The position numbers were made by a program, and so were the translations under genes. From Bacteroidota bacterium (lineage in GTDB: Bacteria > Bacteroidota > Bacteroidia > Chitinophagales > Chitinophagaceae), in contig JABDAN010000005.1 of assembly GCA_013289175.1 (NCBI GenBank), positions 23,016-87,015 on the forward strand: a DNA stretch of 64,000 bases, written 5' to 3'. Positions 26,304 through 36,052 of the stretch are shown here, piece by piece (the stretch's first letter is position 1; each line of letters begins with the position of its first letter). The notes under the pieces are model-generated. The model saw only the letters and a list, made by a program, of their open reading frames with translations. It did not search any database and was not told where the DNA came from.

Positions 26304-27159
26304 GTGGCAATAGCGTAACAGGATCTCAAAAAATATAAGCGAATTGATCTATGCATCTGGCATAGGATGCAGGCATGGTGAAGGTTTTATTGACAAAAAG
26401 GCCAGCGAACAATGCTGGCCTGAGGGGGATAAGTGTTTAAGGTTAATGTTGTATGCACATTTTTACGAATGTTCCGACTAAAACCAGCCGGTGTTCTTGG
26501 CTAGAAGTTGGTCAAAGGATTTGGTGTACTTAGAAGTTGAAAACAAATACAAGCCCACTACATAAATACCATCTCATATGGTATGGTTTTCACTAGAGAA
26601 TGAGTTGACGGGATTATTGGGCTTATAATAGAAAACCCGCACACCCGGTAGTCAAATATTTTTAGTAAGCCCCCCTGATTAACTGATTTTTCCAACCTCC
26701 AAGGGCAAGCCAAATTTCTGTGCATCCATTTTCAGGCCTTCAATAAGAACGGTAGGGTTAAGGATAAGGTTGCTTGTCTGCCTTTTACGAAATCTTAAGA
26801 ACAGGTTATCAGTGGATTGACTCGGGAAAGAAGGCCTGGGCGGCTGGAAAAATGGGGTAACTCATCCAACTGGATCTAAAATCAGCGGATAGTGCCAACC
26901 GGGGTTTTGGATGATTGTAAATTCTTTGCCAGTGTAGTATCTGAAATCTTTGGAGTATGGCTGTTGCATCTTGATATAATATTGTAATCATTGTGTATTT
27001 CCTGGACATGGGATTCGAAAGCCCACAGACGAAGGATCCAGGATTTCTTCGACAATGCGAAGCATCGACCGTCGCGGATAAAATTTCATTTTTTTTCTAA
27101 AAATATTTAAATTGGATGGCTTGAGAATAATTTTTCCGATCGTTAATTAAAACCTTGTT
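26304..27159. other. Thin region, possibly containing decayed minus-strand coding sequence
   Basis: About 850 bases without an intact gene. A minus-strand terminator-like hairpin sits at 26399-26421 with no gene upstream of it. On that strand short protein-like pieces occur, for example a 35-codon frame at 26862-26969 with KDFRYYTGKEF and QNPGWHYPL. They are interrupted by stops and frameshifts, so a lost gene is possible but unproven. Confidence 0.4.
26399..26421 (-). terminator. Orphan terminator-like hairpin
   Basis: AGGCCAGC / GCTGGCCT form an 8-bp stem with a 7-nt loop. On the minus strand TTTTT follows. No intact minus-strand gene lies upstream, so it may mark a lost gene or an unrecognised small RNA. 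Confidence 0.65.
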
Positions 27160-27525
27160 ATGAAAAAGAGTTCAATCAAACAAAATGTACTTTTCCTAAT
27201 GATAGGCATTGCCCTGTCCTGCAGCAAAAGCTCAAACAGCAACACAACCACCTGCAACGTTTCCACCGGAGATGTGGGTCCTCTCACTTCCAATATGAAG
27301 GTAACCTATGGAGCGAGCGTAACCAATGGGGCTACGATCAGTTCCGTAACTTACCAAGATTCAGCCGGTAATACGACAGTCAAAAACCCTACTCTTCCTT
27401 TTGTGAAAAGTGTAGATTTGAAAACCGGTCAGACGGTTGCCATCACTGCCACGGGAACACCCAATGCAGGAGAGATAACCGTAGCTTCTACCGGGAATAG
27501 TCCAAATACGGCCTCCTGTCCTTAA
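27160..27525 (+). CDS. Small lipoprotein, unknown function
   Basis: 121 residues with a lipobox (GIALSC) followed by a Ser/Asn/Thr-rich linker. A small beta-rich domain follows (MKVTYGASVTNGATISSVTYQD, VKSVDLKTGQTVAITATGT) with two flanking cysteines (TTCNV and ASCP) that could form a disulfide. No family recognised, though such short Ig-like lipoproteins are frequent in Bacteroidota. Confidence 0.65.
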   Translation: MKKSSIKQNVLFLMIGIALSCSKSSNSNTTTCNVSTGDVGPLTSNMKVTYGASVTNGATISSVTYQDSAGNTTVKNPTLPFVKSVDLKTGQTVAITATGTPNAGEITVASTGNSPNTASCP

Positions 27526-27710
27526 TCTCTTTTTTTCAATCAGACAAGATAAAAATCACCGGTAATTTTTCTAAATACTAAAGTAAATACTTAGTGTGCC
27601 AGGCAATCTTTATGTCATTCTAAAAAAAAATAGCTATTTAATAGGTACAGATCAATTTTTCAGAAGAAGCCACGTTAAAGGAACTTGAAACACATATATT
27701 GCGACCGCGA

Positions 27711-27718
27711 TATTTTTG
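27711..27718 (+). promoter_or_regulatory. Putative promoter -7 element (TATTTTTG)
   Basis: Matches TAnnTTTG, with TTG 23 bases upstream (27685-27687). It lies 37 bases before the ATG at 27756 of the outer-membrane protein gene, and this spacing supports that start over the in-frame ATG at 27699. Confidence 0.5.
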
Positions 27719-27755
27719 CGCAACGATGCACAACCTCTTTAACCCTTTGGCAGCC

Positions 27756-28844
27756 ATGAAGAAATTCTCGTTATGCTTTACTATTTTTTTTCTAGTTCAG
27801 TTTAGTCTTTCAGCCCAGCAAAATTTCGATCCTGGGTATATAGTGCGTTCCGATAAGGACACAGTGAAGGGTTTTGTCCAGTCTGCCCTCGAATCAGAAT
27901 TGACCCACACTGTGAAATTTAAAAAGGAGTTGAATGCACCAGTGCAGGAGTTTACCCCGGATAACCTGGCTGGATTTGGAATGGATAAGGAAGTTTATAA
28001 AAGCTTGTATTTCCTCAACACTTCTGGAGATACCGTCTCGGAGCGGGCTTTTGTCAAATTGCTGGTAACGGGAGAATACAATTTGTATAATTATCGCACA
28101 GCCAGTCGTGATTTCTTTATTCTTCAAAAAGATACGACAATTCATTTCCTCTATGACCGGGAAACCGGAGTGTCTGGTGAAATTAAAAAGGAAGGAAATT
28201 ATCTGAACTATCTGAATCTTATCAGTGTCTTTTGCCCCAAACTCGCCGGTCACTATGACCAGGTTCAATTTAATAACCAGAGCATGACGGATTTTGTTTA
28301 TAAAGTAGACAATTGTTCTGGTCAGGAAACTGCGAAAAGTTATTTTCAAAAATCAAAAACGGTTATGAAACCAATAGTTTTTGTTGGCGGACTTCCCGTC
28401 TCCGGAAACAGTCAGTTTACAGCCAGTCTAGTACTTCAGTTCACCTTACCCAAGGTGGATAGTCACCTGGCATTTAATATTGGGGTGAACTATTCCAACA
28501 CTACTTACACATCTACTCAACGTGCTTATCCATCCAATCAGCCTTATTCCCAGATTAAAAGAGATATTATAACGAGTGTTCCGTTTACCATACAATATTA
28601 TATACTGATTACCCGGGTGCGACCTTATTTTCTGGCCGGTTTTTCCGGAGCCTATGTCCAGGAAACGAACAATTCGGCCAATATACCCGGTGCAGCCGCA
28701 GCGCCCAGTCCTTATTTTTCTGGAGCATTGGTTGGCGCTGTGGGTATAGAAGCGAGGATTGTATCCGAACTATACGCCCGGGCAGAATGGCGGTATGAAT
28801 TATTTTTAGAGCATCCCGCTATAGGATTGTCATACCATTTTTAG
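27756..28844 (+). CDS. Exported protein with predicted outer-membrane beta-barrel end
   Basis: About 362 residues from ATG at 27756, giving a clean signal peptide (KKFSLCFTIFFLVQFSLSAQQ). The first half has the pattern GYIVRSDKDTVKGFV, which I associate with Bacteroidota proteins carrying a barrel of the outer-membrane type. The second half has alternating strands (SLVLQFTLPKVDSHLAFNIGVNYS, TSVPFTIQYYILI, RVRPYFLAGFSGAYVQ) and ends with an aromatic residue (IGLSYHF), as expected for a barrel recognised by the BAM complex. Function unknown. Confidence 0.7.
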   Translation: MKKFSLCFTIFFLVQFSLSAQQNFDPGYIVRSDKDTVKGFVQSALESELTHTVKFKKELNAPVQEFTPDNLAGFGMDKEVYKSLYFLNTSGDTVSERAFVKLLVTGEYNLYNYRTASRDFFILQKDTTIHFLYDRETGVSGEIKKEGNYLNYLNLISVFCPKLAGHYDQVQFNNQSMTDFVYKVDNCSGQETAKSYFQKSKTVMKPIVFVGGLPVSGNSQFTASLVLQFTLPKVDSHLAFNIGVNYSNTTYTSTQRAYPSNQPYSQIKRDIITSVPFTIQYYILITRVRPYFLAGFSGAYVQETNNSANIPGAAAAPSPYFSGALVGAVGIEARIVSELYARAEWRYELFLEHPAIGLSYHF

Positions 28845-28898
28845 TCATCCTGAAAAATATTAGTGGTTTTGTAGTGGGGAAATTCTAATTTTCCAAAA

Positions 28899-29699
28899 AT
28901 GCTTGTCATGGAATGGGGGAAACCGCTTTCCTTTAGGAAATATGGCCTGCTGCTGTGTTTTCTTGTCAAAGGGTGGATATCGCTGGCCCAGCCAACTGTC
29001 TATACCGTTTCCAATGCCCACTCCCACAACGACTATGAGCAAAAAATCCCCTATTGGCTTGCCTATCAGGCCGGTTTTGGTTCCATAGAAGCGGATATTT
29101 TCCTGGTCGATTCCATATTGTATGTTGCCCATGACCGCAGGGAACTACAGCGAAAAATAAAGTTGGAGACGGAGTACCTCATTCCTATTGTGCACTGTCT
29201 AGAAAAAAATAATGGACAGCCTTATCCAAAAACCGGAAAAAAACTTCAGCTCCTCATTGACATCAAAACCGATTCCATTCATACTTTGGCGGCACTGATT
29301 GAGTTACTCAACAAATATCCTTCCCTGATTCATAACCAGTCCTTGAGTTGGGTGATTACGGGAAACCGTCCCGATGAATCCCTGTTTACCGGTTATCCGG
29401 ATTTTATTCGTTTCGATGGTGAACTGCATAAGAATTATTCATCGGAAGCTTTAACGAAAATATCGTTGATGAGTGATGATTTCAAGAGTTATAGCGGTTG
29501 GAGCGGGGAAAATAATATACCGAAAGAGGCCGATTCTGTTTTGACCGCTGCTGTATCAAAATCACACCGATTGAGAAAACCCGTGCGGTTTTGGGATGCT
29601 CCCGATCAGGCCAACGCCTGGCATCACCTGGAACTTCTAAAAGTGGATTATATCAATACCGACCACATCAAAGCGCTGGCTGACTATTTTAAAAAATAA
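28899..29699 (+). CDS. PI-PLC/glycerophosphodiesterase-like family protein
   Basis: 266 residues with an N-terminal signal (LLLCFLVKGWISLAQ). The catalytic-site pattern NAHSHNDYEQ is followed by GFGSIEADIFLVDSILYVAHDR, typical of the TIM-barrel phosphodiesterase superfamily that holds PI-PLC and glycerophosphodiesterases. LLIDIKTDS and VRFWDAPDQANAWHHL follow in order. Annotation pipelines sometimes mislabel this group as alkaline phosphatase. It would act on an exported phosphodiester or inositol/sugar phosphate. It precedes the Gfo/Idh/MocA gene by 29 bases, so an operon is likely. Confidence 0.82.
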   Translation: MLVMEWGKPLSFRKYGLLLCFLVKGWISLAQPTVYTVSNAHSHNDYEQKIPYWLAYQAGFGSIEADIFLVDSILYVAHDRRELQRKIKLETEYLIPIVHCLEKNNGQPYPKTGKKLQLLIDIKTDSIHTLAALIELLNKYPSLIHNQSLSWVITGNRPDESLFTGYPDFIRFDGELHKNYSSEALTKISLMSDDFKSYSGWSGENNIPKEADSVLTAAVSKSHRLRKPVRFWDAPDQANAWHHLELLKVDYINTDHIKALADYFKK

Positions 29700-29728
29700 T
29701 TCTTTTATCATCCTTCACAATCGTTCAC

Positions 29729-31258
29729 ATGGAAACAAATAAGAATTCCGCAGAAAAGAAAACCATTAGTAGACAGGCGTTTCTAAAAAAGGCAGCGACT
29801 GCCGCTGCCGGATTTTATATTGTTCCCCGCCATGTTTTGGGAGGACAGGGGTTCGTAGCACCCAGTGATAAACTCTATATTGCCGCCATTGGCACCGGTG
29901 GAGAAGCAGCGAATGATATTTATCACTATGCAACGGCACCCAAAAAAAATGCAGTCATCGCCTTTCTTTGCGATGTAGATGAACGACCTGCTGCCAAAAG
30001 CAGGGCTAAATATCCCAGCGCTAAATTTTATGCAGACTGGCGCGAATTGTTCGAAAAGGAAAGCAAACATTTTGACGCCGTTTCAGTGGCCATCCCCGAT
30101 CACAATCACGCGATCGTTGGATACAGTGCAATGGAACTGAAGAAACATTTGTATCTACAAAAACCGCTTACACACGATATCTACGAGGCCCGTGTACTTA
30201 CTGAGGCGGCTAAAAAATTTAAGGTGGTTACCCAAATGGGTGACCAGGGTGCGTCCAGCGATGGTATGCGAACCATGCGGGAATGGTTTGAAGCGGGGGT
30301 TCTCGGCGATATTGAAAAAGTTTATTGCTGGACCGACCGGCCGGTCTGGCCACAGGGAATAACCTGGCCAATGGACCGGCCTCCTGTTCCTAAAGAACTC
30401 AATTGGGATCTATGGCTGGGTACAGCTCAATCGACTGACTATATCGATAATTTGGTGCCCTTCAACTGGAGGGGATGGTGGGAATTTGGAACGGGTGCAT
30501 TGGGAGATATGGGTTGCCATATCATCGGTCCGCCGTTCAAGCTGATGGAACTTGGATATCCGACTTCTATTTCCGGGAGTGCCAGCACGGTCTACAAAGG
30601 AATATTTAAAGAAGGGATCTATCCGGAAAGCGGGCCGGTATCCAGTTCGATAAAATTTAATTTTCCGTTGAAGAATGGGAAAACGCTGGATCTGATCTGG
30701 ATGGATGGTGGTATCACGCCTCAGAGAATTCAGGAGCTGGATCCATCGGTCAATATGAATCAGGCCCTGTTTGATTGGCCAAAGGACAACGACAATGAAG
30801 GGGGAACCTTGTTCATTGGCACAAAAGGAAAGGTTTCCTGTGGTTGGGGCGGAACCGTCCCCAGACTTTGGCCCGAGTCCTTACGCAAAGAGGTTCAAGT
30901 ACCTAAAAAATATCCCCGCGTTCAAGGAGATATGGATGGTCACTGGTGGCAGTGGGTGGATGCCTGTATTGCTGGATACGGAAATGCAGAAGTGGATTCC
31001 CCCTTTGAAGGTTATGCCGGGCCCCTTACGGAAACAGTTTTACTCGGAAATCTTTTACTGCGCAGTTTTAATATTCAGGAAAAAATCAAACGAATGGATC
31101 CGGTGTATGGTGAACAGGAATATTTTACATTCCCTGGTAGATATATTTCATTCCAATGGGATGGTCCTTCTATGCGCGTCACAAATTTTGAACCCGCCAA
31201 TCAGTTCATCAAAAGGGAATATAGAAAGGGCTGGGGTGAATTGAAATTATCGTCATGA
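29729..31258 (+). CDS. Exported Gfo/Idh/MocA family oxidoreductase
   Basis: 509 residues. The N-terminus SRQAFLKKAATAAAGF is a Tat-like signal in which the usual twin Arg is Arg-Gln. After it come IVPRHVLGG and KLYIAAIGTGG, the NAD(P)-binding start. VAIPDHNHA and LYLQKPLTHDIYEAR contain the conserved EKP-like (here QKP) motif. GALGDMGCHIIGPPF and the C-terminal half form the sugar-binding domain. Enzymes of this type oxidise or epimerise sugars or sugar alcohols in the periplasm. The replaced Arg and Gln-Lys-Pro are worth checking. The stop overlaps the next start by ATGA. Confidence 0.9.
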   Translation: METNKNSAEKKTISRQAFLKKAATAAAGFYIVPRHVLGGQGFVAPSDKLYIAAIGTGGEAANDIYHYATAPKKNAVIAFLCDVDERPAAKSRAKYPSAKFYADWRELFEKESKHFDAVSVAIPDHNHAIVGYSAMELKKHLYLQKPLTHDIYEARVLTEAAKKFKVVTQMGDQGASSDGMRTMREWFEAGVLGDIEKVYCWTDRPVWPQGITWPMDRPPVPKELNWDLWLGTAQSTDYIDNLVPFNWRGWWEFGTGALGDMGCHIIGPPFKLMELGYPTSISGSASTVYKGIFKEGIYPESGPVSSSIKFNFPLKNGKTLDLIWMDGGITPQRIQELDPSVNMNQALFDWPKDNDNEGGTLFIGTKGKVSCGWGGTVPRLWPESLRKEVQVPKKYPRVQGDMDGHWWQWVDACIAGYGNAEVDSPFEGYAGPLTETVLLGNLLLRSFNIQEKIKRMDPVYGEQEYFTFPGRYISFQWDGPSMRVTNFEPANQFIKREYRKGWGELKLSS

Positions 31259-31974
31259 CTATAAAGACGCTGGAAACGAAGAATGAAATGAGCCGGATGG
31301 CAGCTGATCTTATAATCCAGGGCCTGGAAGAAAATGGGAATTTGCTTTTCTGTGCGGCTACAGGAAATACACCTACGGAAACCTATCAACTCTTGAAGAA
31401 ATCTTCCGACCATCGGCCCGGATTGTTTTCGGGATTGCGGGTCATTAAGCTCGATGAGTGGGGAGGGGTGGAGAAAAATAGTCCAGGTACCTGTGAAGCC
31501 TATCTCCAAGACCATTTGGTGGGTCCCCTCGGAATTGAAGCATCCCGGTATATTTCATTTGACAGTGCTCCACCGGATCCGACACTGGAATGCAACAGAA
31601 TTCGCCAGGCAATTTCTGAAGAGGGGCCCATTCATATATGTTTGTTGGGCCTGGGATTGAACGGTCACCTGGCACTGAATGAACCAGCAGATTATTTGGA
31701 GTCCTGTGTTCATATCGCAGAACTTTCCGACAGTTCCCTTCATCACAGCATGGTGAGAGAAATGCCGGTGAAACCCATTTACGGGTTGACGCTGGGGATG
31801 GCAGATATCCTCCAGTCTGTTATGATCATTTTGCTGGTCAGTGGAGCATCCAAAAAGGCAGTGACTTCAGAATTTTTATCGGGTCGGGTGTCAACGAAAT
31901 TACCCGCCTCTTTTTTATGGCTTCACTCAAATGTTATTTGTCTACTCGATAAACAAGCCAATCCTTTTTTATAG
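31255..31974 (+). CDS. Galactosamine-6-phosphate isomerase-like (GlcN6P deaminase family)
   Basis: 239 residues. The pattern LFCAATGNTPTETYQLL (phosphate loop), LDEWGG and GLGLNGHLALNEPAD is diagnostic of the NagB/AgaI/6-phosphogluconolactonase superfamily. The closing loop and length are nearer to galactosamine-6-phosphate isomerases than to classic NagB. It is cytoplasmic, deaminating/isomerising an amino-sugar phosphate. It starts inside the stop of the Gfo/Idh/MocA gene (ATGA), so the two are translationally coupled, and ends convergently overlapping the DUF885 gene by six bases. Confidence 0.88.
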   Translation: MTIKTLETKNEMSRMAADLIIQGLEENGNLLFCAATGNTPTETYQLLKKSSDHRPGLFSGLRVIKLDEWGGVEKNSPGTCEAYLQDHLVGPLGIEASRYISFDSAPPDPTLECNRIRQAISEEGPIHICLLGLGLNGHLALNEPADYLESCVHIAELSDSSLHHSMVREMPVKPIYGLTLGMADILQSVMIILLVSGASKKAVTSEFLSGRVSTKLPASFLWLHSNVICLLDKQANPFL

Positions 31975-33726
31975 TATATCATTCCAGGTCGATTTATCCG
32001 TTAACAGCAACTCCCGCAATAAACGAATCGGTGGCATCCCGTTGTCCAGGATTTTGTCGTGAAATTTTAACAGGGAAAAATTGGCACCTTCCTGTTTTTG
32101 ATAGTCGGATCTCAGTTTTAGGATTTCCAGTTTCCCCACTGTATAAAACAGGTAGCCTGGATCAAAGGTTCCACGGAGGGCCTCCTGACGACAGGGTTTA
32201 TCACCCTGATACCAGTTTGTCATCAAAAATTTTGTGCCTTCATCAATTGTCATTCCCTGACAATGGGTCCTAACGGATACGCACAACCGGCAAAGGCGAA
32301 GCAAGGCATCACCTGATTGGGCCAGTCGGAATTTAGCTGCACGAATAGAGTCCCCATTGTTTCCATAACCTTCATCCAACATCATTTTTTCACAATAGTG
32401 TGCCCATCCTTCCACATAGGCATAGGAAGGAAAGATTTTTTCAACTTTGGTTGTCGGGGAAGCGTTCAGGTGTAAAAACTGTGTATAATGGCCTGGATAA
32501 ACTTCGTGGATGCTCACCACATCGGTGGTATAATAGTTAAACTGGCGCAGCCAGTCGTTCTTTTGGGTGGGCGTCCAGCTTGAATCGACCGGCGTGATAT
32601 AATAATAAGCTTCACTGGCCGTCGTTTCGAAGGGCCCAGGAGTATCCATGGAGGCGGTGCTGGTTTCCCGTGCATAAGGGGGCGTTTCTTTTACCTGAAC
32701 CCGGACTTCGGATGGCATGGAAACAATCTTTTTATCAATGATGTATTGACGGATGGACTCAAGCGTTTTTCGCGCGTCGGGTATAAGGTCCTGGGCAGTT
32801 GGATGTTCGTTTTCCAGGTCATTGTATACATCCACGGGTTTCTTTTTGGGATTGATGATCTTCGCCGCTGCATTAAAGGACGCTTGTTCTTTTTTAAGTT
32901 CTTGCATACCAATTTCTAAAATCCTTTCCGGAGAAATGGTGATGTTTTCGTCATAGAGAAGCATCTTCTGATAGTTTTCGCGCCCAATGGCGTAATGATT
33001 GTGGGCCTTGGGAAGTTTTTCCTTTTGCAGGTAAGAAATAAATCCATTAAGCGCATCCGTCGCTTTTTTGTTAGAAGCCTTAAATGCGGTCATTAAGCTG
33101 TCATTCTTGACATCTTTTAAAGCAGTAGGTAGGTCGGTATTTAAGAAAGAAACAGAACCTTTCGCTATCTGAATGGCCGTTTCAATAAAAGGCTTAGCTA
33201 AGGAATCTTGAAGATTTGCCCTTGCCTGATCGAAGAGCCGTGGCGCCTGGTTTTCCAAGGCGATAATAGAGCGTAGTCTGTTTTCCAGTGGGGCGAAGTT
33301 CCTTTTTATATAGGTATTGACATCAATCGCCCCGGCATAGGTCATCGGATTTTTAGTGTAGGTTTTCAGTTCCGTCAAATCAAAAATATCAGATTTGATT
33401 TCATTTTGGACAATCCGCAAGTCATAAAAATTTTTTTGACTCAAGGAAGCCGTGTCCATCTTATCCAACTTTTGGTTGTATTCATTTAACCAAGCCAACT
33501 CCCGGTCGAGGGCATTTTTGCTATAATCCGCCAAAATCCCGTCATATTGGTGGATGCCCAAGCTGACCGCAAACTGGGGGTGCAGATTCAGATAACCGGT
33601 TACCAAACTATCGACGGTTTGCTGGTAAACCGAATCAGCAGAAGGAATGGGTTGTGTATTGCTGTTCTGACGGCAACTGAAAAGTGTGATCCCCAGTATC
33701 AACAATAGCAATGATCCAAGACGCAT
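31969..33726 (-). CDS. DUF885 family metallopeptidase-like lipoprotein
   Basis: 585 residues with a lipobox (LGITLFSC). The helical body carries the motif HEVYPGHYTQF (zinc-type HExxxGH) and, downstream, EGWAHYCEKMMLDEGYG with the third ligand Glu. This pair is the hallmark of DUF885, a family related to thermolysin-like or carboxypeptidase Taq-like gluzincins. The likely role is peptide degradation at the cell envelope. No operon partners: the start at 33726 faces a T9SS cargo gene and its end overlaps the isomerase gene. Confidence 0.9.
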   Translation of the reverse strand: MRLGSLLLLILGITLFSCRQNSNTQPIPSADSVYQQTVDSLVTGYLNLHPQFAVSLGIHQYDGILADYSKNALDRELAWLNEYNQKLDKMDTASLSQKNFYDLRIVQNEIKSDIFDLTELKTYTKNPMTYAGAIDVNTYIKRNFAPLENRLRSIIALENQAPRLFDQARANLQDSLAKPFIETAIQIAKGSVSFLNTDLPTALKDVKNDSLMTAFKASNKKATDALNGFISYLQKEKLPKAHNHYAIGRENYQKMLLYDENITISPERILEIGMQELKKEQASFNAAAKIINPKKKPVDVYNDLENEHPTAQDLIPDARKTLESIRQYIIDKKIVSMPSEVRVQVKETPPYARETSTASMDTPGPFETTASEAYYYITPVDSSWTPTQKNDWLRQFNYYTTDVVSIHEVYPGHYTQFLHLNASPTTKVEKIFPSYAYVEGWAHYCEKMMLDEGYGNNGDSIRAAKFRLAQSGDALLRLCRLCVSVRTHCQGMTIDEGTKFLMTNWYQGDKPCRQEALRGTFDPGYLFYTVGKLEILKLRSDYQKQEGANFSLLKFHDKILDNGMPPIRLLRELLLTDKSTWNDIL

Positions 33727-33960
33727 GGTATAAAAATTAAAGTTTCAGAATGTAAAAAAAGGAACATGATGTCAGTTATATACGGAAAACTCGGATGTCA
33801 ATAACCAGCATATAGAAATTATCCTGGAATCTGTAAATCCAGCTTAATTTTCAAATGTCGGGTAAATACTGTTAATTTGAATGCCCTTTTCCCCTAAGAA
33901 CTACCTTATTTCAATTTCCTGTAAAGCAACGTTCCTCACCAAACAGGAGTCATATTAATA

Positions 33961-35958
33961 ATGGTAAAAGCCTGCTTATTTGCGGTTTTGTTCCTCCTAT
34001 CGGAACGGGGATGGTCTCAGGCATTTCCAGAGACCGGCCAGCTTCCCAGTACGGCCTTCCCGGTTTGTGGTACCAATACATTCAAGCAAACGATCGTTCC
34101 CGAGGGGGTGACCGCTGGACTACAGGCACCGGGCTGCGGCCTATATCCGGATGTAAATCCTTTTTGGTATTCTTTTACCTGTTTTAAGGGGGGTACCCTG
34201 GGATTTGTGATCACCCCGCGAAATCTCGGCGATGACTATGACTGGATGCTTTTTGATATTACCGGCCATAATGCCAGTGATGTATTTACCAATGCGGGCC
34301 TGGTGGTGGTGGGCAACTGGTCAGGCTCTTCTGGTTTAACGGGTGCAAGAACAGGTGGAAGCAACAAAACAGAGTGTGCGTCAGATCCAAGGGACAATGT
34401 TCCCACTTTCAGCGCAATGCCTACCCTGATCCAGGGTCACAAATACCTGCTGCTCGTAAGTCACTATACGCAATCCCAAACCGGTTATTCTCTGACATTC
34501 AGTGGAGGTACGGCGGTTATAACAGATCCCACTTTGCCGCACTTACAATCGGCCACGATCTCTTGTGACAGGAAAACCCTCACGGTTCTGCTCAACAAAC
34601 AGATGCGTTGCAGCAGCCTGGATCTGGATGGCTCCGGTTTTTCGATAGCCAACGCAACGATTGTATCTGCGCAAAGCCAGGATTGTAACGGTGGCTTTGA
34701 CATGACCACCCTTTTCTTAACGCTGAGTGCACCGCTGGCGCCAGGAAATTATTCCCTGGTAGTAAAAAACGGCAGTGATGGAAATACTTTGTTGGACGAT
34801 TGTGACAACAATCTGCCGGTGGATGAATCCGCATCTTTTACGGTACAACCTCCCCACGCTACACCTTTTGACAGTCTGACCACTCCCAGCTGTGCTCCCC
34901 AAGTGGTTCAATTGGTTTTTTCTGACCCGATCCAGTGCAGCTCAATCGCACCCGATGGATCAGACTTTCAGATTACAGGGGCGCCGGGCTTGAGTATCTC
35001 AAAAGCAGAAGGCCAGTGCAGCAACGGACTTACGAGCGCCATCAATGTAACCTTCAATGGGCCCATTCAAACTAAAGGGAATTTTCAAATTTCCCTGGTA
35101 ACCGGTTCAGATGGAAACAGCCTGATCAATGTGTGTGGGGTAGAAACGCCCCCCGGGGGACAACTGTCTTTTGCCACGATGGATACGGTGTCTGCCAGCT
35201 TTGGTTATCAAATTTCATATGGATGTAAAACAGACACGATTTCACTGAGCTATGCCTTGGCCAATGAGGTAAATTACTGGAAATGGACAATCGACACTTC
35301 AGAATCCAACTCTTCACTCGATCCGGAACTGCTGGAAAATATTTTCGGACAAAAGACGGTTCAGCATATTGTGTCGAATGGATTTTGCAGTGATACTTCT
35401 ACTCAGATTGTCAACCTGGACAATGAATTAAAGGCATTTTTCCAGGCACCGGACTATGTTTGCCCAAAGGATGTTTTAAACTTTGTCAATGGTACCGTAG
35501 GTGATGTCGTAAGGTGGAACTGGGATTTTGGGGATGGAACATTTAGCAGTGTAAAGGATCCTGTCCCCCATTTGTATCCCAATACCTTAACTGGAAAAAA
35601 CTACCGGGTTGTCCTGACTGTTGAAAACAACCTGGGGTGTTTCGACAGTTTGAGTGAAGAAATCACCAAACTGCAAAGTTGTTTTATTACGGTGCCCAAT
35701 GCTTTTACGCCCAATGGCGACGGAAAAAATGATTTCCTGTACCCACTGAATGCTTACACGGCCACCAATTTAGAATTCAGGGTGTTCAACCGCTATGGCC
35801 AGCTCGTTTTTGAAACCAGAGACTGGACCCGGAAATGGGACGGAACCATCAACGGGAAACCTCAACCTGTTGGCGCTTACGTTTGGACACTGCGTTATAC
35901 GGATGGATCGTCCGGCAAAGTTTTTTCAAGCCGGGGAACATCGGTGTTGGTCCGGTGA
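33961..35958 (+). CDS. T9SS type B cargo protein with PKD domain
   Basis: 665 residues, signal peptide (AVLFLLSERGWSQ). Two similar Ig-like modules follow: SCDRKTLTVLLNKQMRCSSLDLDGSGF (about 195-290) and CAPQVVQLVFSDPIQCSSIAPDGSDF (about 305-400), so the gene contains an internal repeat. A PKD-like domain (about 500-565, WNWDFGDGTFSSVKDP) precedes the C-terminal sorting domain: VPNAFTPNGDGKNDFLYP, FRVFNRYGQLVFE, WDGTINGKPQPVGAYVW. This end is the type B (gliding-motility-type) signal of the type IX secretion system. The protein is therefore secreted to or anchored on the surface; its ligand is unknown. Confidence 0.92.
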   Translation: MVKACLFAVLFLLSERGWSQAFPETGQLPSTAFPVCGTNTFKQTIVPEGVTAGLQAPGCGLYPDVNPFWYSFTCFKGGTLGFVITPRNLGDDYDWMLFDITGHNASDVFTNAGLVVVGNWSGSSGLTGARTGGSNKTECASDPRDNVPTFSAMPTLIQGHKYLLLVSHYTQSQTGYSLTFSGGTAVITDPTLPHLQSATISCDRKTLTVLLNKQMRCSSLDLDGSGFSIANATIVSAQSQDCNGGFDMTTLFLTLSAPLAPGNYSLVVKNGSDGNTLLDDCDNNLPVDESASFTVQPPHATPFDSLTTPSCAPQVVQLVFSDPIQCSSIAPDGSDFQITGAPGLSISKAEGQCSNGLTSAINVTFNGPIQTKGNFQISLVTGSDGNSLINVCGVETPPGGQLSFATMDTVSASFGYQISYGCKTDTISLSYALANEVNYWKWTIDTSESNSSLDPELLENIFGQKTVQHIVSNGFCSDTSTQIVNLDNELKAFFQAPDYVCPKDVLNFVNGTVGDVVRWNWDFGDGTFSSVKDPVPHLYPNTLTGKNYRVVLTVENNLGCFDSLSEEITKLQSCFITVPNAFTPNGDGKNDFLYPLNAYTATNLEFRVFNRYGQLVFETRDWTRKWDGTINGKPQPVGAYVWTLRYTDGSSGKVFSSRGTSVLVR

Positions 35959-36052
35959 TGGCGGGTGATGGCCATCTTTTCCGATCAAGTCAATGGTTTT
36001 TGGGAGTTTCGATTTTTGTTAGTCCAAAGCCAAATCAATGAAAATCTTAGCA

